From the NCBI RefSeq assembly GCF_020880415.1, contig NZ_JAJIUJ010000105.1:1-64000 (forward strand): DNA of 64,000 bases, in the 5' to 3' direction. The position numbers were made by a program, and so were the translations under genes. The notes beneath the pieces were generated by a model that did not search any database, had not been told where the DNA came from, and saw nothing but the letters and a program-made list of their open reading frames with translations. Below are positions 17,463 to 26,712 of the stretch, one piece after another (the first letter of the stretch is position 1; each line of letters starts with the position of its first letter). Source of the stretch: Xanthomonas euvesicatoria pv. euvesicatoria. GTDB lineage: Bacteria > Pseudomonadota > Gammaproteobacteria > Xanthomonadales > Xanthomonadaceae.

Positions 17463-20400
17463 ATGGAAGTTCTTGGGCCCTTGCGGCTGCGTTTTTATGT
17501 GTTCGTGTTGTTGCTGGCCGTTGTCTGCGGAGTTTCCGCGCAAGAGGCCAAGCCAGAGTGGACGCTTTCTGCCAAGCATCCAGAAATGCCAACGACAACT
17601 GTTGGCGTCTTTGGCAATCAGCATCGTGCAATTGAGGCCATGGCGCAGATCGCTGGTCCTAGCGATGCAGAGTATGCGTATCGTTTAGCTACGCACGTAA
17701 AAGAAACAAAAACGAACGACGACCAGACGGTTACGCTCACATACTGGCTTGGTAACGATCAACCTTCCGATCCCGAATGGACTTACTCTGCACTAGGTAG
17801 CTCTTACGCAACTGAGGTCGAGATGGTTGCAGGTATTGAATCCTTCTATACTCAATTTAACGAATGTGGCAAGATTTTGCTGAAACCAGCAACGGAATGG
17901 ATGCCATATTCGGCGGAATACGAGGGTCGTATTGATTCAAAACGGTTTGATGTTATATCGAACGTGCTTTATTACGATGGAACGTGCTTACCCGTAGAGC
18001 ATACTGGGATCGGTGGTCGCCAGCGCAGGCTATTTTGTCCTTTATATACGACCTGGAACGATGATTATCAAGCCTGTGTAAATCTGGAAATATTTGCTTA
18101 CTTGACCGGGCCTTCTTTAGAGGATACGTGTTCGGTTGGCAATCCGCGCGATGTAAAGACCGGGGAAAAATCACAACCTGAACAGGATTTCGATCTTGGA
18201 TGGATACGTCTCGTTCGAACGTTCCGGTCCTCGCAGGTTGGACGGCGATCAAACCTTGGGGCGGGCTGGTTTAACTCACATGAAATCAGTGTTTCTTCAA
18301 GCGGCTCTCACGCAATACTTGCTGAAGGAAACGGGCTTCAACGTAATTTCAAATCGGTCGGAAATTCTTTTATTGCTTCTGATGGCTCTGGGGATCGGCT
18401 TGAGAAAATAGCCAACGGGTGGAGGCTTTTTAGGTCGGAAACGGTTTCGGAATTTGATGCTACAGGCGCGTTGGGCTTGGTGTCGAAAGACGACGGTACT
18501 TATCTTCGATACGCGTACGATCGATCCTCGAGGTTGGAATCGATCACGCACTCGACCGGACGCAAGTTGGTTTTTAACTACGCTGATGGCTCCCGTTATG
18601 CCCAGCTTATTCGAGTTGCGCTGGACGGAGTTGCGTTGGCTACTTACGCTTACTCTGACACTTTCCCGGACAGCGCGGTGCTGGAGAGCGTGACCTATGC
18701 GGACGGTCGGGTCAGGTCGTATCTGTATGAAGACGAAGATTTTTACCGCTTCCTGACCGGTGTGGTCGCGGAGGATGGAATGCGCTACAGCACATTCGCC
18801 TACAGCGCTACGGGGCGTGTTGTGTCGAGCCAGCATCACGACGGCGCAGACGGTGTGACGCTTGATTACACCGATGACGCCACCGTTGTAACCGACGCGT
18901 TGGGAAAACAGACGACATATACGCTGAGCCAGCGTTCCGCAGGTCCTAGAAAAATAGATGACGTCACCGACAGCGCAGGTACCCTCAGCAGCGACTATCT
19001 GGACGCAAGTGTTGATTTTCGTCGGCGCTTGAGAGCATCTACCGATCGTGCCGGGGTGATCACGCAACACGCCTATGCCGAACTTGCGGATGCTGGCGTG
19101 CCAATCGATGTGCATACGGTCACCGAGGCGGCTGGTTTACCCAGTCAGCGAATCACAAGTACGCGCACCGCTGTCGACAGCAATCGATTGATGTCAGTTC
19201 AATCAAGTGACAAAAAAGTAGGCTATGTCCGAAATGCGCGACTGCAGCCGCAGCAAGTCATCACGACCGACGTCGCAAGTGGTCAGACCAGAGTTCTCAG
19301 TATGAACTACTGCGAGGCAGCCGATGTGGCTGCTGGTGGCGACTGTCCCGTGCTTGGCCTCCTGAAGTCCATCGATGGCCCGCGCACGGATATCGACGAC
19401 CGTACGATCTACAACTATTACCCCATCGATGCTGCCGGGTGCGAGACTGGCACCGGAGCGTGCCTGTATCGCAAGGGTGACCTCAGGCGGACCATCAACG
19501 CCCGCGGTCAGATCCGCGAGAATCTGAGCTATGACGCAGCAGGCCGCGTTCTTTCTGCCGTTGACGAAAACGGGGTGCTGACCGATTACAGCTACCACCC
19601 GCGTGGTTGGTTGGCATCGACCACGGTGCATGGCGCGACTGCTGCGCAGAACCGCGTCACCACGTTCGAGTACTGGCCCACCGGCTTGGTCAAGCGCATC
19701 AACCAGCCCGATGGCAGCTACGCGACGTTTGTCTACGATCAGGCCCAACGCCTCACCGATGTCACCGATACGCTGGGCAACACCCTCCATTACGTGCTTG
19801 ATAAGGCTGGCAATCGTTTGGAGGAGCAGACCAACGATGCACAAGGTACGCTCAAGCGCAGCTTGAGCCGTATTTACAATCAATTGGGCCAACTGGAAAC
19901 GCAGGCGGATGCGGCCGCAAATCCTACCGACTACGCCTACGATGCAAATGGCAACCTACGCTTGATCACAGATGCGTTCGGCCGCAGCACCCTGCAAGAG
20001 CACGACCCACTTGGCCGGCTTGCGCGTACGTTGCAGGATGTCGATGGCATCAAGGCCGAAACCAACGTGGGTTACGACACGCAGGATCGCCCGTTGCAGA
20101 TCAAGGACCCCAAACGTCTGGACACGCGCTACACGTACAACGGCTTCGGCGATACCCTGAAGCTAACCAGCCCGGACACCGGCGTCACTAGCTATAGCTA
20201 CGATAGCGCAGGCAACCGCGCCACGCAGACCGATGCACGCGGCATCACGTCCACCTTTGGCTACGACGCGCTCAACCGTGTCCTGAGCGTCAGCTACCCA
20301 ACCGCCGCCTTCAGTGTCAGCTATACCTATGACGTTACGCAGAGCGTGTGCGCCAGCGGTGAGACGTTCACCGTCGGGCGGCTGGCCAAGCTCCAGGATG

Positions 20401-22136
20401 GCAGCGGTACCACCCAGTACTGCTACAACCGTTTCGGCGAAGTGGTGCGCAAGGTGCAGACGGTCAATGGCAAGGTGTTGGTGTTGCGCTACGACTACAC
20501 ACCTGGCGGCCGGCTGCGGTCGATGGTCTACCCGGACGGCACCACGGTCGATTATGTCCGCAACGCGCAAGGCCAGACGACCGAGGTTGGGGTGACTGCA
20601 CAAGGCGGCAGCCGCCAACGTCTGCTAAGCGGAGCGACCTACCACCCGTTTGGGCCATCCTCCGGCTGGACCTATGGCAACGGCCGCAAGCTGGTGCGCA
20701 TGTACGATCTTGACTACCGCCCCCGCAGCATCCAAGACACCCGCGCAGGCGGCTTGGAAATCGGCTTCGGCTTCGATGCCGTTGGCGACCTCACTGCTCT
20801 GACGCCGGCCGGCAACCCGACACCAGAGCTACGACTGGATTACGACGCCCTCGGTCGGCTTACAGCGCTGAAAGACGGCGCCGCCAATACCGCGATCGAT
20901 GGCTACAGCTACGATGCCACCGGCAATCGCCTGAGTGCCAAGGTCGGCGGCGCCACCCAAGCCTACACCTATCCAACCACCAACCATCGCCTGAGCGCAG
21001 TCGCAGGCGTGGCACGCACCTACGACAAGATGGGCAACACCCTCACCATCGGCGGCAAGGCACGCGAATACCTGTACGACACCACCGGCCGCATGACCCA
21101 GGTCAAGCGCGCAGGCGTTGCAGTCATGAACTACCGCTACAACGCTCGCGGCGAGCAGGTACGCCGTTATCTGGGCACTGCCAACACCTATACGCTCTAC
21201 GACGAGGCCGGCCATTGGCTCGGCGACTACGACACCAACGGTGCACCCAAGCAGCAAGCGATCTGGCTGGACGACCTGCCGGTGGGCCTGCTAGCCAACG
21301 GCGCTCAACTGCACTACATCGAACCCGACCACCTCGGCAGCCCGCGTGTGGTCGTCGATGCCGCCCGCGATGTCGCCGTGTGGAACTGGAGTCCGAAGGG
21401 CGAAGCCTTCGGTAACACCGCGCCGAACCAGGATCCGGATGGGGATGGCATTGCGATGGTGTTCGACATGCGGTTCCCTGGGCAGCGCTTTGATGCAGCG
21501 AGCGAATTCAATCAGAACTACTTTCGTGACTATGATGCTGCTACTGGTCGGTATGGGCAGAGTGATCCCCTGGGCCTAACTGCGGGCTTGGCAACCTATG
21601 GATATGCTGCATCCAATCCGTTGAACGCGATGGATTTATATGGCTTACTGGAACTCAACGATCCTGCAACCTGGCCTAACATTCCTCAGCCTATCGTCGA
21701 CTTTTCTGCCGGAATGGGAGATACCGTAAGCTTCGGTGCGACAAATGTAATCAGGGACTGGGCTGGGACCAACGACCAAGTGGACAAGTGTTCTTCGAGC
21801 TACGGTATTGGTGAAGTAGCCGGAGTAGCTAATTCAATAGTCTTGGGTGGAGCTGCTGGATGGCGTTCTGCGGGGAAAAAGGCAGGAACGGAATTTTCGC
21901 ATTGGATACCAAACAGAATGGGTGGTCCACGATCTCTTTGGAACGGAAATTATGTGCCAACGCGAGTGCATGCGCTCTCCGATCCATATCGTTATAAGTT
22001 TATGCCAAGGATTTGGAAAGCAGAAAATCCGATGCCGGGAAGAGTGACGCAGCAATGGATTAGACTGCCTGACGTCTACAAAGGGCTCCTTTCAGGTGCG
22101 ACATATGGTTCCGCAAGTGAAAGTCTGCGCGACTAG
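17463..22136 (+). CDS. Secreted Rhs/YD-repeat polymorphic toxin
   Basis: The 1,557-residue protein starts with a Sec signal peptide (cleavage probably after Ala26). A DUF6531-like entry segment lies around residues 215-275 (VGNPRDVKTGEK, GAGWFNSHE), followed by many YD repeats to about residue 1360 and the Rhs core end (DPLGLTAGLATYGYAASNP; DPLGL at 1368-1372). The variable C-terminal tip begins near 1390 and includes SHWIPNRMGG (His1480), WNGNYVP (Asn1494, Asn1496) and His1503, an order that recalls His-Me finger nucleases. GC drops in both the N-terminal and tip coding parts. A small gene follows 20 bases downstream, as expected for an immunity gene. The nuclease activity is inference. Confidence 0.85.
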   Translation: MEVLGPLRLRFYVFVLLLAVVCGVSAQEAKPEWTLSAKHPEMPTTTVGVFGNQHRAIEAMAQIAGPSDAEYAYRLATHVKETKTNDDQTVTLTYWLGNDQPSDPEWTYSALGSSYATEVEMVAGIESFYTQFNECGKILLKPATEWMPYSAEYEGRIDSKRFDVISNVLYYDGTCLPVEHTGIGGRQRRLFCPLYTTWNDDYQACVNLEIFAYLTGPSLEDTCSVGNPRDVKTGEKSQPEQDFDLGWIRLVRTFRSSQVGRRSNLGAGWFNSHEISVSSSGSHAILAEGNGLQRNFKSVGNSFIASDGSGDRLEKIANGWRLFRSETVSEFDATGALGLVSKDDGTYLRYAYDRSSRLESITHSTGRKLVFNYADGSRYAQLIRVALDGVALATYAYSDTFPDSAVLESVTYADGRVRSYLYEDEDFYRFLTGVVAEDGMRYSTFAYSATGRVVSSQHHDGADGVTLDYTDDATVVTDALGKQTTYTLSQRSAGPRKIDDVTDSAGTLSSDYLDASVDFRRRLRASTDRAGVITQHAYAELADAGVPIDVHTVTEAAGLPSQRITSTRTAVDSNRLMSVQSSDKKVGYVRNARLQPQQVITTDVASGQTRVLSMNYCEAADVAAGGDCPVLGLLKSIDGPRTDIDDRTIYNYYPIDAAGCETGTGACLYRKGDLRRTINARGQIRENLSYDAAGRVLSAVDENGVLTDYSYHPRGWLASTTVHGATAAQNRVTTFEYWPTGLVKRINQPDGSYATFVYDQAQRLTDVTDTLGNTLHYVLDKAGNRLEEQTNDAQGTLKRSLSRIYNQLGQLETQADAAANPTDYAYDANGNLRLITDAFGRSTLQEHDPLGRLARTLQDVDGIKAETNVGYDTQDRPLQIKDPKRLDTRYTYNGFGDTLKLTSPDTGVTSYSYDSAGNRATQTDARGITSTFGYDALNRVLSVSYPTAAFSVSYTYDVTQSVCASGETFTVGRLAKLQDGSGTTQYCYNRFGEVVRKVQTVNGKVLVLRYDYTPGGRLRSMVYPDGTTVDYVRNAQGQTTEVGVTAQGGSRQRLLSGATYHPFGPSSGWTYGNGRKLVRMYDLDYRPRSIQDTRAGGLEIGFGFDAVGDLTALTPAGNPTPELRLDYDALGRLTALKDGAANTAIDGYSYDATGNRLSAKVGGATQAYTYPTTNHRLSAVAGVARTYDKMGNTLTIGGKAREYLYDTTGRMTQVKRAGVAVMNYRYNARGEQVRRYLGTANTYTLYDEAGHWLGDYDTNGAPKQQAIWLDDLPVGLLANGAQLHYIEPDHLGSPRVVVDAARDVAVWNWSPKGEAFGNTAPNQDPDGDGIAMVFDMRFPGQRFDAASEFNQNYFRDYDAATGRYGQSDPLGLTAGLATYGYAASNPLNAMDLYGLLELNDPATWPNIPQPIVDFSAGMGDTVSFGATNVIRDWAGTNDQVDKCSSSYGIGEVAGVANSIVLGGAAGWRSAGKKAGTEFSHWIPNRMGGPRSLWNGNYVPTRVHALSDPYRYKFMPRIWKAENPMPGRVTQQWIRLPDVYKGLLSGATYGSASESLRD

Positions 22137-22156
22137 TAATTTTTTGGTAGGAGTTT

Positions 22157-22603
22157 ATGCGAGCGTTCTTACATGAAATTTTGAAAATTTTTAAGAGAAA
22201 TTCAAGTCTTTCGCGGCTTGAACGATTGGTGCTTGATTCGATAGCGGGAAGATTACCTGTTTCTGAAAGGGAATTATGGAGTTTGCAAGTTTCAAAAATA
22301 AATAAAGTTCAACGACTGCCGCAGGGAGTGGAGGTAAACTTTTACCGAATTTCAAGGGGTAGGCCAACCTTTGATGATGAAATTGCATTCAAAAATAGAA
22401 CCCAGGAGCTCATGGTTGCAAGTTTAGTTATTAAAGCTTGTAATCAAGAGTTGGCAGCTAAAGTGTGGTGTGTCAGGGGATTTATTTTCTCGATTGAGTA
22501 TGAGGGTGCTCCCGCGTTTTTCGATGAGATTTTATATTCTGACGAAGTAATAACTGATGTCAGGATAAGCCTTCATGAAAATCTAAGCGCATCGATAATT
22601 TAA
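22157..22603 (+). CDS. Candidate immunity protein for the Rhs toxin
   Basis: This 148-residue acidic, soluble protein has no family motif I recognise. It starts at an ATG with AGGAG three bases upstream and lies 20 bases after the Rhs stop on the same strand. Its base composition is much more AT-rich than the host genes and matches the Rhs tip. Position, size and composition fit a cognate immunity protein for the variable Rhs tip, which is how polymorphic toxin loci are built; binding itself cannot be read from sequence. Confidence 0.6.
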   Translation: MRAFLHEILKIFKRNSSLSRLERLVLDSIAGRLPVSERELWSLQVSKINKVQRLPQGVEVNFYRISRGRPTFDDEIAFKNRTQELMVASLVIKACNQELAAKVWCVRGFIFSIEYEGAPAFFDEILYSDEVITDVRISLHENLSASII

Positions 22604-22701
22604 GTGCCGGCTGTCTGTGAGTAAAGCATCCCAGATGCGTCAGATTACGCATTTACATGGGGGATGAATAATGTGACTAAGTTAGGCCATGCTGACGATC
22701 T

Positions 22702-22860
22702 GCAATAATCCAAGTGCCAAGGTTCGCGGCGCCATGCAAAACTACACATATCCAACCACCAACCATTGTCTGAACGCGTTTGCTTGCGTGACGGGTACCT
22801 ACGAGCGCGCAGCAGGTACTAGCAGTTCTGTTGTATCGCGCAGGCGGCTTATGGTGTGAG
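22702..22860 (+). pseudogene. Orphan Rhs core fragment
   Basis: The stretch from about 22702 to 22805 is a diverged copy of the intact Rhs gene at about 20922-21020: both contain AGTGCCAAGG, then CATATCC or CCTATCC followed by AACCACCAACCAT. A shorter shared word, CGCGCAGGCGGCTT, follows near 22843. The fragment has no start and no intact frame. It is probably the left-over core end of a displaced Rhs tip. Confidence 0.7.
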
Positions 22861-22886
22861 TCCACAAAGTTCTGCAAGGCGCTATT

Positions 22887-23165
22887 GTGCTGGCTATTGT
22901 CTGTTGCGCTGTCTTGCTGGGTGCAGGAATCAGCGGTGTGTTGGCTGCCTATGGTGTCAGCGACTTTGCAAATGACCGACGCGGTGAGTGGGCACCAATG
23001 ACCGCTCCGATTTGCGTAGGCGCGGGCCTTCTGCTGTGCGGGTTCGACGCACAGCGCCTGATTGGCTCTCACGGGTATACGCGTTGGAAGCTCGGCCTTG
23101 CCACCGTGATTGTGGTCTGCGTGTCGTGTGTCTGGTGCACTTGGCGATTCAGCGATAGGGTTTGA
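22887..23165 (+). CDS. Small membrane protein, possible orphan immunity protein
   Basis: A 92-residue protein beginning at GTG, with AAGG eight bases upstream. It has about three hydrophobic segments (near 1-22, 38-53 and 68-84) joined by short polar loops, so it is likely an inner-membrane protein. I do not recognise the family. It sits directly after the orphan Rhs fragment, which makes an orphan immunity role possible; it may equally be an unrelated small gene. Confidence 0.45.
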   Translation: MLAIVCCAVLLGAGISGVLAAYGVSDFANDRRGEWAPMTAPICVGAGLLLCGFDAQRLIGSHGYTRWKLGLATVIVVCVSCVWCTWRFSDRV

Positions 23166-23224
23166 TTGTCACTCGGTCAAACGCGCTCGCAGTGCACATC
23201 TGGTTGTGAGTTTGCCACGCGCAT

Positions 23225-25042
23225 TCACGCATCCCGCGTCGCTGCCACCGTCTCTTCATCCCCATCCACATCCGCCTTGACGTCGGCTTCGAACAGGTTC
23301 ATCAGGTCGGCACGTGCATCGCGCGAGGTCTGGATGACCTTGGCTTCGTCGTCGTAGACCAGGTGCTGGCGGCGTAGCAGGTCTTCGTCGTGCTGGCGGA
23401 AGCGTTTGACGTGATCGTGTGCGAGGGCTTCGCCCAGGCCGAGCGAGGTGAGGACGCGTTCGCTCAGCTCCAGGCTGGAGGCGAAGACCTCGCGGAACGG
23501 TTCTGCGCCCAGGTCCATCAATTTCCAGGCATGTTGGCGGTTGCGTGCACGCGCCAGCACGGTGGCTTGCGGGTACAGGCGACAGATCAGCCGCACCGTC
23601 TTGATGTTGGTGTCCGGGTCGTCCACCGCGATCACGAACACCTTGATGCGCTCGGCACCGGCAGCGCGCAGCAGCTCGGGGCGGGTAGGGTCGCCGTAAT
23701 ACAGCTGGCTGCCGAATCGACGCAGGTCTTCCACCGTGTCCGGGTTGTGTTCCAGTGCCACGAACGGCACATGCCGTGCGGTGAGCAGGCGCGCGACCAC
23801 CTGGCCGAAGCGGCCCATGCCGGCGACCAGCACCTTGGGGGTCTGTGCATCGATGGTGTCGTACGGGCGATCGGTCTTGGGCGCACGCACGCGCAGCGGC
23901 CCGTTGAGGATGCGCTGCATGCCGAGCAGCAACAGCGGGGTCAGTGCCATCGACACGCCGACGATGGCCACCAGCCGGTCGTGATTGGCCGGTTCCAGCA
24001 GGCCCACGCGGTCGGCTTCGTTGAACACCACGAAGGCGAATTCGCCGCCCAGCCACAGCACGCTGCCCAGCATCAGGCTGCTGCGCAGCGGCAGCTTGGC
24101 CACGCTGCCGATACCCACCAGCAGCGAGAACTTCACCACCAGCAACATCGCCACGCCCGCTGCGATCAACCACGGCTCGGCCGCCACGCGGTGGAGATCG
24201 ATCCCCATGCCCACCGAGATGAAGAACAGGCCCAGCAGCAAGCCTTCGAACGGTTCGATCTGCGATTCCAGTTCGTGGCGGAATTCCGAATCGGCCAGCA
24301 ACACGCCGGCGATGAAGGCGCCCAGGCTGGCGCTCAATCCGGCCTCCTGCATGATCCAGGCGGTGCCCAGCACCACCAGCAAGGCGCTGGCGGTGAACAC
24401 CTCCGGCATGCGCGTGCGCGCCACCACGTTGAACAGGTGACGCAACACAAAGCGCCCGCACACGATCACCAGCGCCAGGGCCACCATCGCCTTGGCCACG
24501 TCCTGCCATTGAAGCGTTGCATTCTTGCTGCCGCCGAGCAGCGGGATGGCCGCCAGCAACGGGATCGCAATCAGATCCTGGAACAGCAAAATGGCAAACG
24601 CCAGCCGCCCGTAGTCGCTGCTCAGCGCCTTGCGTTCGGCCAGCAATTGCAGCCCCACCGCGGTGGAGGAGAGCGCCAGCGCCACGCCGACGATCAACGC
24701 GCTCTTCCAGCCCAGCTGGGCTGCCATCAACAAACCGCCCAGGATCACCGCCGTCACCAGCACCTGGGTGGCGCCAGCGCCGAACACCGAATGGCGCATC
24801 ACCTTCAGGCGCGCCGGCGACAGTTCCAGCCCGATCACGAACAGCAGCATCACCACGCCGATCTCGGCCGCGCCGCTGATGCGTTCGGCATCCTGCACCA
24901 CGCCCACGCCATCGGGCCCGAGCACCACGCCGGCGACCAGGTAGGCCAACACCGCACCCAGGCCGAAGCGCTTGAACACCGGCACTGCCACGATGGCGGC
25001 CAGCATCAGCACCAAGGCCAGTTCCAGACCACCGCTATGCAT
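23225..25042 (-). CDS. CPA2-family cation/proton antiporter with TrkA-N domain (Kef-type)
   Basis: ATG 25042 is chosen because GGAGAG sits six bases upstream; the open frame continues 21 bases to an in-frame GTG. The 605-residue product has about 12-13 membrane helices of the Na+/H+ exchanger fold (residues 1-380), then a cytoplasmic Rossmann domain with VAGMGRFGQVVARLL near 400, typical of the TrkA-N module that gates KefB/KefC potassium efflux. It would exchange K+ (or Na+) for protons. No ancillary flavoprotein gene (KefF/KefG) lies beside it, so glutathione control is uncertain. Confidence 0.88.
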   Translation of the reverse strand: MHSGGLELALVLMLAAIVAVPVFKRFGLGAVLAYLVAGVVLGPDGVGVVQDAERISGAAEIGVVMLLFVIGLELSPARLKVMRHSVFGAGATQVLVTAVILGGLLMAAQLGWKSALIVGVALALSSTAVGLQLLAERKALSSDYGRLAFAILLFQDLIAIPLLAAIPLLGGSKNATLQWQDVAKAMVALALVIVCGRFVLRHLFNVVARTRMPEVFTASALLVVLGTAWIMQEAGLSASLGAFIAGVLLADSEFRHELESQIEPFEGLLLGLFFISVGMGIDLHRVAAEPWLIAAGVAMLLVVKFSLLVGIGSVAKLPLRSSLMLGSVLWLGGEFAFVVFNEADRVGLLEPANHDRLVAIVGVSMALTPLLLLGMQRILNGPLRVRAPKTDRPYDTIDAQTPKVLVAGMGRFGQVVARLLTARHVPFVALEHNPDTVEDLRRFGSQLYYGDPTRPELLRAAGAERIKVFVIAVDDPDTNIKTVRLICRLYPQATVLARARNRQHAWKLMDLGAEPFREVFASSLELSERVLTSLGLGEALAHDHVKRFRQHDEDLLRRQHLVYDDEAKVIQTSRDARADLMNLFEADVKADVDGDEETVAATRDA

Positions 25043-25258
25043 GCTTACTCTCCATTGAGGCACGCATTATGACGCGCAGTTCCGTTGGCCTGCGCGCACG
25101 CGTGTGCCATCTGCACGGCGACGACGCGCGGCTGCGCGATGCGGCCCGGCACCTATCTGCGGATGCGCGCGCGGATCAGTCCGGCACCGCCTGCGCCTGC
25201 ACGGTCAGTGCGCATGCAGCGCATGGCACCGCACACGGTCGACACTCCGTGCGAGCAA
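25043..25258. other. 216-base intergenic region
   Basis: This lies between the antiporter start and the carbonic anhydrase stop, both on the minus strand, so it holds the antiporter promoter. No hairpin or gene is evident. Confidence 0.3.
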
Positions 25259-26086
25259 TCAGCGGCTTTTAAGCAGAAAACGCCGATCCAGCGGCTGCAG
25301 CGGGCGCGCATTGAACGGGTACACGCGTTCGAACGCGTTGATCTGTGCCTCCGACACCTGCACCGGCTGGCTGAGCACCACCCAGTCCACCGTTTCGCTG
25401 CACGGCGGCGTGGTCAGCGAGCCTTCGTAGCGATAGAAGCTGCGTTGATTGCTCGGCGGAAGAAACGCCTCGGCACTCACCGTTGTGTTGGCGACCTGCC
25501 GGGTCTGGTCCTTGTCCTTGGGCATGGCGTCGAGCACCCGCTGGAACGCCGGGTTGGCCTTGCCGGTTTCGAAGAAGATCGCCAGCACGCCCAGCGTGCC
25601 GTCCGGGCCCTGGTGCACCAGATGCGCCTCCATCGGGAAACGCCGGCCGTTCAACAGGTGCTCGCTGGGGTGATGGAAGTGCAGTTGCAACGCTTGATAC
25701 TGCTTGCCGCCGGTCGCCATGGTGCCGCCGTCGTGCAGATCCAGCTGGATGGAATGGCCGGTGTTGCGCACGACCAGCGGCACCGCGCTGTAGCTCAACA
25801 GCAGCGTGCCCAGGTTGGCGTCGATGGCGCCTTTCAGATCGATCGGGCTGTTCTGCTGGCCATTGCCGCACAGCGCATTTTCCTTGGCCAGCTCGGCCCA
25901 ATGCTCGGCACCTTCCGGGCCGGTATAGCCCCATTCGTGCCCGCTGTGCGGCGCGGTCTCGTGCGCCTGCACCGGCGTGCTCTCGGGCAGTGCGGTTTGC
26001 GCCATGCCCACCGCGCCCCATCCGGCGGCGATGCACAGGCACAGCGGGCTGATGCGACGTAACAGAAGCGACCTTGAAACGGGCAT
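25259..26086 (-). CDS. Periplasmic alpha-class carbonic anhydrase
   Basis: ATG 26086 has GGAG seven bases upstream; the upstream extension of the frame is non-coding. The 275-residue protein has a signal peptide (to about residue 29), the start-of-domain block WGYTGPEGAEHWAEL, GNGQQNSPIDL, and the zinc ligands His136, His138 (LQLHFHH) and His155 (EAHLVHQG). It interconverts CO2 and bicarbonate in the periplasm. Length and motifs are complete, so it is likely active. Confidence 0.92.
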   Translation of the reverse strand: MPVSRSLLLRRISPLCLCIAAGWGAVGMAQTALPESTPVQAHETAPHSGHEWGYTGPEGAEHWAELAKENALCGNGQQNSPIDLKGAIDANLGTLLLSYSAVPLVVRNTGHSIQLDLHDGGTMATGGKQYQALQLHFHHPSEHLLNGRRFPMEAHLVHQGPDGTLGVLAIFFETGKANPAFQRVLDAMPKDKDQTRQVANTTVSAEAFLPPSNQRSFYRYEGSLTTPPCSETVDWVVLSQPVQVSEAQINAFERVYPFNARPLQPLDRRFLLKSR

Positions 26087-26712
26087 GCACAAACTCCGGA
26101 AGGAAAACGCACTGCGTGGATGCGGTGGCCGATGCCATCGCTTAAAAGCAACGCATCGGGCGCTGCGGGAAGCGGACTGTAGCAATGAACTGTGACGTTC
26201 AGCACGGCGCGGCGACAGGCGGTTGCGCGGCGCCATCTCGGCGGTGCATCGGCACCTGGCAACCCGCCTGCCCGGCACGCATTGGCGTATCGCCGCGCGA
26301 GCGTCCCCAGTCTTTCCGCACCGCTGCGCAACCCCCGTGCGCCGGCACGCCACAGGGCGCTTCCCGGAGGGTTGGCCGCCAGCGGTGCGGAGCGGGTACT
26401 ACGTGGCCGGCTTGACTGGCGCCAAGGCAAGCCGCGCGGCGCCCGCTCCGTGCCGCTGGCGGCCAACGCATCTCGTCTTAACGTGCATAACGCGCTTTAA
26501 GCGGCCTGCGCGCAGGGCATTGACCAAGCCGACTCAGGCGCGCAGACTGCGCCGCGCCATCGCCCGGATCACCGGTCGGTACGCACCTTTGGAGCCCTTA
26601 CCCATGTCCAGCGACAGTCACCCTAGACCCGGGTCGATGACCCAGCTGGCGCGCGCCTGAGGCCCAGGTTCGCCGGCTGTCATCGACGACGGTCGTCACC
26701 AGGCGAACCACC
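26087..26712. other. 626-base intergenic region with palindromic sequence
   Basis: Long GC-rich gap between divergent carbonic anhydrase and mgtE. Short open frames occur on both strands but none has family motifs or a ribosome site. The middle holds a large inverted repeat (annotated separately) and a looser one at about 26216-26275. The last 100 bases must contain the mgtE promoter and leader; I found no recognisable magnesium riboswitch. Confidence 0.45.
26371..26467. repeat. 97-bp nested inverted repeat
   Basis: Arms at 26371-26396 and 26442-26467 are 26 bases long and pair with two mismatches. Inside the 45-base loop a second pair, CGGCTTG and CAAGCCG, can also fold, giving a long cruciform. 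No transposase is present, so it is most like a REP-type element. Its location between divergent genes makes a simple terminator role unlikely. Confidence 0.7.

Noticed and set aside
23390-25072. A 560-codon plus-strand open frame opposite the antiporter
   Set aside because: Antisense shadow rich in His and Gln with no motif.
26190-26500. Overlapping open frames on both strands downstream of nothing obvious
   Set aside because: They coincide with palindromic GC-rich sequence, have no ribosome sites and no family motifs.
26600-26712. Magnesium riboswitch before mgtE
   Set aside because: No M-box or other known magnesium-sensing fold could be drawn in the short leader.
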